Of a DNA stretch of 64,000 bases, positions 57,823 through 64,000 are shown one piece after another. Each line of letters starts with the position of its first letter. Position 1 is the first letter of the stretch. Location of the stretch: contig NZ_LT985323.1 of the NCBI RefSeq assembly GCF_900290275.1, positions 1,027,059 through 1,091,058 on the forward strand, written 5' to 3'. The notes beneath the pieces were generated by a model that was given only the letters and a program-made list of their open reading frames with translations, did no database searches and was not told the origin of the DNA. A program made the translations under genes and the position numbers. Source of the DNA: Prevotella merdae (GTDB taxonomy: Bacteria; Bacteroidota; Bacteroidia; Bacteroidales; Bacteroidaceae).

Positions 57823-57853
57823 CAAAATTACTCATAATTTTTTAAAAAACAAA
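57823..57853 (-). promoter_or_regulatory. Promoter of rpmH
   Basis: On the minus strand TTTG (57853-57850), exactly 19 nt, TAATTTTG (57830-57823), 44 nt upstream of the start codon. Confidence 0.8.
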
Positions 57854-58011
57854 GACTTACCCTCTTTTTACTTCTATTTTTACGTTTTTTTTGTTGTTAA
57901 GGCTTGTCAGTGCTTATAAATAGCGTAAGTTTGCATATATTTACAAATAGAAAAGCAGATAAAAACATGGCGGTTTGAGGAAATAATCGTAAATTAGCAC
58001 TTGAAAACTCA

Positions 58012-58071
58012 AGATAGTGCAAATCGAACGCAATGGAGCTTGCTCCGATTGCTGAGATGCAGCCTATCTTC
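58012..58071. repeat. Cruciform-like dispersed repeat candidate before the ATPase/nuclease gene
   Basis: AAGATAG (58012-58018) pairs with CTATCTT (58065-58071) and GCAATGGAGC (58031) with GCTCCGATTGC (58043). I associate this text with repeats seen upstream of genes in related genomes, from memory only. The rest of the 310-nt gap holds only the rpmH promoter. Confidence 0.45.
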
Positions 58072-58088
58072 TATAAAGATAATGTATT

Positions 58089-59663
58089 ATGGTAGAGACA
58101 AACAATAGAAGATTGCCCGTAGGCATCCAGTCTTTTGAGGAAATCAGAAAGGAAGGATACCTTTATGTTGACAAGACTGATATCATCTGGCAACTTGCCC
58201 AAAAGGGGAAAAAGTATAATTACCTAAGCCGCCCACGTCGCTTTGGCAAGTCGGTGCTTGTCGATACACTCGAAGCCTATTTCACGGGAAAGAAGGAACT
58301 ATTCGAGGAATTGAAAATAATGCAGATGGAGAAGGAATGGGTGAAGCGACCTGTCATAAGGCTCGATATGAGTCGTGCGGGTGCTGAACCTGATACTTTG
58401 CGTTCTTATCTCAATAATATTTTCAGACAATACGAAAAAGAATATTCATTGGTTCCTAATCCTACAGATAGTCTTGCCGACCGCTTCAATGCCATAATCG
58501 TTGGTTCGTATGAGCAGACAGGACAACAAGTGGCTATTCTCATAGACGAATACGACTCTCCATTGCAGCATTCATGGAAGACTCCGCACCACGAAGCATG
58601 CACCTCTATCTATAGAGAAGTGTTTGCCATATTGAAAGCCGACGACAAATACGAGAAGTTTGTCTTCATCACTGGTATTACCAAGTTTACGCAAATCTCA
58701 CTTTTCTCTGTGCTAAATAATCTGAGCAATATCAGTTTTGAGCCAGAGTACGCTGCCATCTGTGGTATTACTAAGGAGGAGGTTTTACGTGATTTCAAAC
58801 CCGAAATAAGCAAATTGGCATCAAGAAATGGATGGACTTTCGACGAGGCTGTAGCACAATTGACAGCCTACTATGATGGCTATCATTTTAGTCATGAGAA
58901 TATGGTGGATATTTTCAATCCGTTCAGTCTTATCAATGCCCTCGCTGATTCTAAGCTGAGGAACTATTGGGCTTCATCCGGTGCAACTTCTTTGTTGCCT
59001 AAGTTTGTGGATGATATGGAGGTTCGTTTGGCAGATTTTGATCATAGTGCCTTGTTAAGCACCATCATTGAAACTTCTGACGTGACGGGTGGTGGAGCTG
59101 AATTGTTTCTCTATCAGTCGGGTTATCTTACGATAAAGGGTTACCAAATGGGAGTTTACATCTTGGGATTCCCTAATAATGAAGTAAGACAAGCGCTTTA
59201 CGAAACGGTTTTACCAGCACTTACCTTGCGAAGTGCGGGTGGTATCCAATCTACTCAGTCAGGTCTGTTTCTTGCCCTTCAACTTGGCAATCTTCCTCAG
59301 GCCATGAAATGCCTGAAAGCTCTTATAGCAGATGTGCCTTACAGCAACAAGAAGCTTGCCAGCATGGATATGGAAGAGCGCTACCGCCTTATTATGAGCA
59401 CTATATTCAATGCCATCGGTTGCCGTGTGGAAGTAGAAAAGATGATTGCTACGGGCAGAATAGGTATGGTGGTAGAAAACACCAACTTCGTCTATGTGCT
59501 TGAACTGAAGCTTAGCAACAATGGCGGTATTGATGCTGCAACCGAGCAAATAAGAGCCAAGCAATATGCCGAACCGTTCAAGGCCGACAAACGAAAAGTC
59601 GTTGCCCTTGCCATAGAACTGGACGATAAGGGAAAGGGATTGGTGGATTGGAAGGAAGTATAA
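58089..59663 (+). CDS. AAA-ATPase-like protein with PD-(D/E)XK nuclease domain (DUF1703 type)
   Basis: A 524-residue protein of a family expanded in Bacteroidetes. The N-terminal AAA-ATPase-like domain has the family start (LPVGIQSFEEIRKEGYLYVD), a variant Walker A RPRRFGKS (48-55), Walker B ILIDEYDSPL (Asp153, Glu154) and sensor text FITGITKFTQ. The C-terminal part (about 420-520) carries the nuclease-like core RIGMVVENTNFVYVLELKL with the E-x-K motif, then QIRAKQYAEPF. The biological role is not established. It is a single gene preceded by a cruciform repeat and followed directly by the 86-bp array. Confidence 0.9.
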   Translation: MVETNNRRLPVGIQSFEEIRKEGYLYVDKTDIIWQLAQKGKKYNYLSRPRRFGKSVLVDTLEAYFTGKKELFEELKIMQMEKEWVKRPVIRLDMSRAGAEPDTLRSYLNNIFRQYEKEYSLVPNPTDSLADRFNAIIVGSYEQTGQQVAILIDEYDSPLQHSWKTPHHEACTSIYREVFAILKADDKYEKFVFITGITKFTQISLFSVLNNLSNISFEPEYAAICGITKEEVLRDFKPEISKLASRNGWTFDEAVAQLTAYYDGYHFSHENMVDIFNPFSLINALADSKLRNYWASSGATSLLPKFVDDMEVRLADFDHSALLSTIIETSDVTGGGAELFLYQSGYLTIKGYQMGVYILGFPNNEVRQALYETVLPALTLRSAGGIQSTQSGLFLALQLGNLPQAMKCLKALIADVPYSNKKLASMDMEERYRLIMSTIFNAIGCRVEVEKMIATGRIGMVVENTNFVYVLELKLSNNGGIDAATEQIRAKQYAEPFKADKRKVVALAIELDDKGKGLVDWKEV

Positions 59664-59675
59664 CAAAACAAAACG

Positions 59676-60400
59676 AAAATCAGTAAAATCAGCAGAATCT
59701 GTATTCAATAATAAATGAATACGGATTATTCTGATTAAACTGATGCTTCGCTTTGGGCCAGTATATCAGTATAATCAGCAGAATCTGTATTCAATAATAA
59801 ATGAATACGGATTTATCTGATTAAACTGATGCTTCGCCTTGAGCCAGTATTTCAGTAAAATCAGCAGAATCTGTATTCAATAATAAATGAATACGGATTA
59901 TTCTGATTAAACTGATGCTTCGCTTTGGGCCAGTATATCAGTATAATCAGCAGAATCTGTATTCAATAATAAATGAATACGGATTTATCTGATTAAACTG
60001 ATGTTTCGCCTTGAGCCAGTATTTCAGTAAAATCAGCAGAATCTGTATTCAATAATAAATGAATACGGATTATTCTGATTAAACTGATGCTTCGCTTTGA
60101 GCCAGTATATCAGTAAAATCAGCAGAATCTGTATTCAATAATAAATGAATACGGATTTATCTGATTAAACTGATGCTTCGCCTTGAGCCAGTATATCAGT
60201 AAAATCAGCAGAATCTGTATTCAATAATAAATGAATGCGGATTTATCTGATTAAACTGATGCTTCGCCTTGAGCCAGTATATCAGTAAAATCAGTAGAAT
60301 CTGTATTCAATAATAAATGAATACGGATTTATCTGATTAAACTGATGCTTCGCTTTGGGCCAGTATATCAGTATAATCAGCAGAATCTGTATTCAATAAT
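59676..60400. repeat. 86-bp palindromic tandem repeat, about 8.3 copies
   Basis: AGCAGAATCTGTATTC (AGTAGAATCT in one copy) begins at 59691, 59777, 59863, 59949, 60035, 60121, 60207, 60293 and 60379, always 86 bp apart. Within each unit AATCAGCAGAATCTGTATTC can pair with GAATACGGATTATTCTGATT, and ACTGAT with ATCAGT, giving two hairpins. The first six copies alternate between ATTATCTG-type variants (ATTATTCTG and ATTTATCTG), implying a 172-bp higher-order unit. It contains no coding frame and starts 13 nt after a stop codon. Confidence 0.93.
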
Positions 60401-60442
60401 AATACCTCATGGCACTCATGCCATGAGGTATCATTATTGAAG
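60397..60442 (-). terminator. Terminator of the 53-residue peptide gene (left copy)
   Basis: AATACCTCATGGCA pairs with TGCCATGAGGTATC across a CTCA loop; the flanks are AT-rich on both sides, so it may act in both directions. Confidence 0.75.
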
Positions 60443-60454
60443 GTGAGGCTTCTT

Positions 60455-60616
60455 TTAATCAGCCCAAATGTTGCCATTTGGATCGCGATAGTCATTAACC
60501 GATTCTTCGTCGTAATCATCTTCTGTAGCTATCTTGATATTAGAGCCTGCGAGTATAGCTTGTGTCTCCATTTGGTAGACATTCATTTCAGGCTTTATAT
60601 ATTCTTTCTTTTCCAT
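60455..60616 (-). CDS. Small acidic peptide, 53 residues (left copy)
   Basis: No named family. The protein starts MEKKEYIKPEMNVYQMETQA, followed by ILAGSNIKIATEDDYDEES, and ends GNIWAD. The N-terminal half has a KxYIKPEM...E...ILAGS pattern that I associate with multi-copy short proteins of Bacteroidales; the C-terminal half is strongly acidic. The start codon is 12 nt after the stop of the surface protein fragment upstream, so it is translated from the same message. A copy differing at two residues lies at 63833-63994. The conserved LAGS could be a processing site; this is inference. Confidence 0.75.
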   Translation of the reverse strand: MEKKEYIKPEMNVYQMETQAILAGSNIKIATEDDYDEESVNDYRDPNGNIWAD

Positions 60617-60628
60617 ATCGTTCAATGT

Positions 60629-61339
60629 TTATTTGATTATAACTTTCATTGTTTTGCCATTACGCTTCACGATGTTGATGCCCTTTTGAGGCTCGTTAAG
60701 GCGCTTGCCCTGCAGGTCGTAGTATTCTGCCTTATCGTCTGCAATGGTGTTGAGGTTGTCGATGGCTGTTGTGCTATCGTCGAAGCCGATGCTGAACATC
60801 TTGGCACCAGCGGCAGGAGTAGTAGAGTTGTCTACCATGTAAGCACGGAATGGCTTGCTTGCTACCTTTTGTACCTTTGACTTCTCCAACAGCATGGCAG
60901 GGTTCATCAGCTTGTTGCCCTTCACGATGTAGCAGTTGTTGTCAGCATCCTTGCTGAACTCCTTTTGGGTGTAGAGGCCCTGGAGCTGATAGCCGTCAGC
61001 TGTTGCCGTGGTCAGAACATCTTTGGCAATATTCTTGTTGGCTTCAGTGAATTTGAGCTCGGTGGCTCCCTCCTTCATCTTGATAATAACAGGAGTACCA
61101 GCCTCTATTGTCTTAACCTCTTCGAGTTCTACAGTTTCTGTATCCTCATCAGCCGAAAGAAGCTTGAATGCACGGAAGTTCTGGCCTTCAAGCGACACCT
61201 CGAAAGGCAAGCAGAGCGTAGCCCAGGTAGTACCTTCCTTTATCTTGCGACTATAAGATGCAGCCTTGGCTGCGAACTGCTCATAAGCCACGAAATCCTT
61301 GTCGTCGTCAAAAGCGAGATTCTCCGTAGCAAGAGTTTT
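60629..61339 (-). pseudogene. C-terminal part of the frameshifted BspA-like protein
   Basis: Continuation of the gene at 61240-63612 in another frame. Joined at the A4 run (plus positions 61336-61339), the sequence runs TLATENLAFDDDKDFVAYEQ into KIKEGTTWATLCLPFEVSLE, a beta domain common at the end of Bacteroidales surface proteins, then a T9SS-type tail (YYDLQGKRLNEPQKGINIVK, ending MKVIIK). One missing base restores the frame. A start at the ATG at 61291 is possible but would give a protein with no signal peptide, so separate use is unlikely. Confidence 0.75.
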
Positions 61340-63612
61340 CCCGTTGCACCTATCTTCTCTTCACCATTCTTACCTACCAGCTTGGTGAAGTAGCCATTCT
61401 CGTAGTTGGCATAATGGTGGTCGGTCTGGCTTCCGATGTATTTTATGGCACCGATGAGTTTGTCGCAACCACTGAACATATCAGAACCATCAATAACCAT
61501 GTCCGTAACAAACTTATTGCTGGCGAAGATACCTGTGAGAGCGGAGCAGTTCTTGAACATACTTCTCATGTCCTCCACATTCGCTGTATTGAAGTTAGTG
61601 ACGTTGAGAGATGTGAGTTTTTGACAAAAACCGAACATACTTCTCATATACTTCACATTCGCTGTATTGAAGTTAGAGAGGTCGAGAGAGGTGAGTTTTT
61701 GGCAATCAGAGAACATACTACTCATATCCGTCACGTTCTGGGTATTCAGATTCTCAATACCTTTAATTTCGGTCAGATTTTGGCATCCATCGAACCACTT
61801 ACAACAGCTCGTTGGTCTTGTATTGGCAAACGAAGCATCGAAGACCACCTTATAGATATTTTCTTTTTGCGTAAGCCACCCCGGCTTGGTATTCCCCTCA
61901 TTCAAATCATAAGCACCTGCGGGCTTGGAAAGGCTGCGTCTGAATGTAAGCGTTCCAGTAGCATTGTCAAACTCGGCATAATCAAATACAGGAGTAAAAT
62001 AACCAATCGTACCGTAGTTGGCATAGGTGTGGTCGGTCTTGCTATCGCTATAATCTTTGAGACTTTTGCAACCAGTGAACATATCTAAACTGTTCCTAAC
62101 ATTGTCCGTATCAAACTTGTCGCTGGCGTAGATGGTTGTGAGAGCGGAGCAGCCATAGAACATATTGTTCATATACGTCACCTTCGCTGTGTTGAAGTTA
62201 GTGAGGTCGAGAGATTTGAGAGCGGAGCAGCCATAGAACATATTGTCCATATACACCACCTTCGCTGTGTTGAAGTTAGTGAGGTCGAGAGATTTGAGAG
62301 CGGAGCAGCCATGGAACATAAAGCTCATATCCGTCACATTCGCTGTATTGAAGTTAGTGAGGTTAAGAGATTCGAGAGCGGAGCAGCCACCGAATATAAA
62401 GCTCATATTCGTCACATTCTCGGTGTTGAAGTTAGTGATGACAAGAGATTCGAGAGCGGAGCAGTCATAGAACATATGGTTCATATCCGTCACATTCGCT
62501 GTATTGAAGTTAGTGAGGTTAAGAGATTCGAGAGCGGAGCAGCCATAGAACATATGGTACATATTCGTCACCTCCGCTGTATTGAAGTTAGTGAGGTTAA
62601 GAGATTCGAGAGCGGAGCAGCCATAGAACATATGGTACATATTCGTCACCTCCGCCGTGTTGAAGTTTTTGAGGTCGAGAGATTTGAGAGCGGAGCAGCC
62701 ATGGAACATAAAGCTCATATCCGTCACATTCGCTGTATTCAAATATTTAAGGCCTGAAATTGTTTCTAATGTCTTGCAGTTTATAAAGAAACCTCTCAAC
62801 GATGTAGGAGCGTAAGTCTTGAAACTCTCATCGAAAACGATATTCTTGATAGCTGTAGTTTCTATACCTAAATTAACGCACATATCTTCCACCGGCTGTT
62901 CGTCATATACTATAGCTATACGGCTAAAATCAAGACCTTCCAGATTGTCAGAAGTGATATTTTTGAAAGTCAATGTAGAGTTCGTAGCAACGTAGTCTGC
63001 AACATATTCAGAAAAAGTGGTTGCTGTTTTCAGATCGTATATGCATGTGCGGTCGGCATTTTCATTCTCAGATTCGTCTTTTGTGTAAGACAACTTCAAA
63101 GAATGCTTGCCAACAGATAATAATGCTTTAATCCCTATTTGCATTATTTCGCTAATCGTCCAAGGCTCTTTGTTATCTAAAGTAATAGTGGCTTTATCAA
63201 AATCTTCTGAAGAAACGAGATACTTAAACGTCAATAACATAGGCTTTTCTACTGTGAAATTGACTACAGTCTCTGAAGTGCTACTATTCACATTATAATT
63301 ACTTGACATCAGTCCCTTGCTACCATCAGGAATAGGGAAGCCAAGATCCTTCATTCCATCTGCGTTCAAGTCCAGCATCTTCCAAGGATAACCGCCGTCA
63401 TCAGTAATGGTAACATCGGTTATACCCTCTAAGCCTTTGAACAAAACATAGCGAGGGTCTTCTGTTGTGGTCTCCGCCACCATACTGGTAGGCACAAACA
63501 ACAACGTGAGTAACATCAACCAAAGCATAGAGAGCTTGCGGCTCTTGACAGCAAGAGTTGAGAAAAGGTCTGTTGTGATAGACCATTGTTTAGAAATAGT
63601 AGATTTTTTCAT
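61240..63612 (-). CDS. BspA-like leucine-rich (DUF285) surface protein, frameshifted near its 3' end
   Basis: Predicted secreted adhesin-type protein, 790 residues before the shifted stop. The signal peptide has a long n-region and core LSMLWLMLLTLLFVPTSMVA (about 28-47). A non-repetitive domain covers about 50-270. DUF285 repeats of about 25 residues (pattern FNTANVTDMSFMFHGCSALK) fill about 285-520, with a second block at about 615-730. The matching 75-bp DNA repeats at 62150-62740 are very similar. The frame is lost at an A4 run (61336-61339), and the C-terminal domain and sorting tail are in the other frame at 60629. A -7-like TAAATTTG lies upstream at 63680-63687. Confidence 0.88.
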   Translation of the reverse strand: MKKSTISKQWSITTDLFSTLAVKSRKLSMLWLMLLTLLFVPTSMVAETTTEDPRYVLFKGLEGITDVTITDDGGYPWKMLDLNADGMKDLGFPIPDGSKGLMSSNYNVNSSTSETVVNFTVEKPMLLTFKYLVSSEDFDKATITLDNKEPWTISEIMQIGIKALLSVGKHSLKLSYTKDESENENADRTCIYDLKTATTFSEYVADYVATNSTLTFKNITSDNLEGLDFSRIAIVYDEQPVEDMCVNLGIETTAIKNIVFDESFKTYAPTSLRGFFINCKTLETISGLKYLNTANVTDMSFMFHGCSALKSLDLKNFNTAEVTNMYHMFYGCSALESLNLTNFNTAEVTNMYHMFYGCSALESLNLTNFNTANVTDMNHMFYDCSALESLVITNFNTENVTNMSFIFGGCSALESLNLTNFNTANVTDMSFMFHGCSALKSLDLTNFNTAKVVYMDNMFYGCSALKSLDLTNFNTAKVTYMNNMFYGCSALTTIYASDKFDTDNVRNSLDMFTGCKSLKDYSDSKTDHTYANYGTIGYFTPVFDYAEFDNATGTLTFRRSLSKPAGAYDLNEGNTKPGWLTQKENIYKVVFDASFANTRPTSCCKWFDGCQNLTEIKGIENLNTQNVTDMSSMFSDCQKLTSLDLSNFNTANVKYMRSMFGFCQKLTSLNVTNFNTANVEDMRSMFKNCSALTGIFASNKFVTDMVIDGSDMFSGCDKLIGAIKYIGSQTDHHYANYENGYFTKLVGKNGEEKIGATGKLLLRRISLLTTTRISWLMSSSQPRLHLIVAR
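62140..62745 (-). repeat. 75-bp tandem coding repeats of the BspA-like gene
   Basis: GAGAGCGGAGCAGCCA (plus strand) recurs about every 75 bp, corresponding to the YGCSALxSL segment of each 25-residue repeat. Adjacent copies (for example around 62530 and 62605) are almost identical, which suggests recent unit duplication. Confidence 0.85.
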
Positions 63613-63679
63613 ACTTATTTATTGTTGATAATTAATCGAAAAGGCAATAGACATATATAGAGATGCCTACATATCGCTG

Positions 63680-63687
63680 CAAATTTA
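63680..63687 (-). promoter_or_regulatory. Probable -7 element of the BspA-like gene
   Basis: TAAATTTG on the minus strand, 68 nt upstream of the start; no clear -33 box. Confidence 0.5.
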
Positions 63688-63721
63688 TCAATAATAATTA
63701 TATCTGCTTAATTTTATGCAG

Positions 63722-63768
63722 ACGCAAAATGACGCAAAAACGTAAAAAAGAGACGCAAAAGACGCAAA
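63722..63768. repeat. Short GACGCAAAA direct repeats
   Basis: GACGCAAAA occurs four times (near 63721, 63731, 63752 and 63761) in the gap between the peptide gene and the BspA-like gene. Confidence 0.65.
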
Positions 63769-63780
63769 ATTAAATGAAAA

Positions 63781-63816
63781 TACCCCATGGCATGAGTGTC
63801 ATGAGGTATTATTATT
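63781..63816 (-). terminator. Terminator of the 53-residue peptide gene (right copy)
   Basis: ATACCCCATG pairs imperfectly with CATGAGGTAT, followed by AT-rich sequence; it is the counterpart of the hairpin at 60397. Confidence 0.6.
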
Positions 63817-63832
63817 GAAGGTGAGGCTTCTT

Positions 63833-63994
63833 TTAATCAGCCCAAATGCTGCCATTTGAATCGCGATAGTCATTAACCGATTCTTCGTCGTAATCATCTT
63901 CTGTAGCTATCTTGATATTAGAGCCTGCGAGTATAGCTTGTGTCTCCATTTGGTAGACATTCATTTCAGGCTTTATATATTCTTTCTTTTCCAT
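63833..63994 (-). CDS. Small acidic peptide, 53 residues (right copy)
   Basis: Nearly identical to the peptide at 60455-60616: 51 of 53 residues match, the end reading DSNGSIWAD instead of DPNGNIWAD. The 6 nt upstream that remain in the window (to 64000) also match the left copy. In the left copy the next gene upstream is the end of a surface protein, so another surface protein probably ends just beyond the right edge. Function unknown. Confidence 0.75.
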   Translation of the reverse strand: MEKKEYIKPEMNVYQMETQAILAGSNIKIATEDDYDEESVNDYRDSNGSIWAD

Positions 63995-64000
63995 ATCGTT

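Noticed and set aside
57632..57919. 95-residue plus-strand ORF opposite rpmH
   Set aside because: rpmH on the minus strand is unambiguous and has its own promoter; the plus frame is a shadow.
59676..60400. 86-bp array as a CRISPR
   Set aside because: The whole 86-bp unit is conserved with no variable spacers and no cas genes are present.
61414..62757. Plus-strand ORFs of 148 and 224 residues opposite the BspA-like gene
   Set aside because: They mirror the repeat codons of the gene on the minus strand and have no independent start signals.

Overview
The window is chromosomal DNA from a member of the Bacteroidales, most likely Prevotellaceae (Prevotella or a close relative). Evidence: at least nine promoters fit the Bacteroidetes pattern, a -33 TTTG-like box then 19-20 nt then TAnnTTTG. 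The large secreted proteins end in type IX secretion (T9SS)-style C-terminal tails. Ribosomal protein variants (cysteine-free S4, long S14, single-cysteine L36) and the map-infA-rpmJ order after secY also fit. The genus is inferred, not proven.

Layout. 1-7627: the 3' part of a giant S8 protease. 7843-10253: two tRNAs, then prmC-recX-ComF. 10267-13402 (minus): pyrE, an SRPBCC-like gene, argH and a zinc-ribbon lipoprotein. 13615-20197: three secreted proteins with T9SS-type tails (one of unknown function, an Omp28-like thioredoxin-fold protein, an M6 metallopeptidase). 20373-23369: an RluA-type pseudouridine synthase, a PfkB kinase and a decayed histidine kinase fragment. 23657-29712 (minus): gltB-gltD. 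29984-30946 (minus): a BASS-type transporter. 31134-50158: a DUF3467 gene, then the str, S10, spc and alpha ribosomal blocks as one nearly continuous run of 33 genes from rpsL to rplQ, including fusA, secY, map, infA and rpoA. 50231-50830: the 5' end of a truncated group II intron just behind the rplQ terminator. 51111-53255 (minus): two glycosyltransferases. 53499-55036: a probable non-coding RNA, a DUF59 Fe-S assembly protein and lpxH. 55127-56225: a repeat-rich region with a lipoprotein remnant, a 318-bp inverted repeat, a 22-bp tandem array and tRNA-Leu. 56423-57778: a mannose-1-phosphate guanylyltransferase and, on the minus strand, rpmH. 58089-59663: an AAA-ATPase-like/PD-(D/E)XK gene. 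59676-60400: about 8.3 copies of an 86-bp palindromic tandem repeat. 60455-64000 (minus): a frameshifted BspA-like (DUF285) surface protein flanked by two nearly identical genes for a 53-residue acidic peptide.

How the genes work together. The core is translation and transcription machinery with nitrogen assimilation (gltBD), pyrimidine and arginine synthesis, and envelope functions (lpxH, manC, glycosyltransferases). The accessory character lies in the secreted proteins and the repeats. The strongest candidate for something undescribed is the repeated module of surface protein plus 53-residue peptide at the right end. Next are the promoter-to-terminator non-coding transcript at 53536-53729, the large palindrome upstream of gltB, and several unrelated minisatellite arrays.
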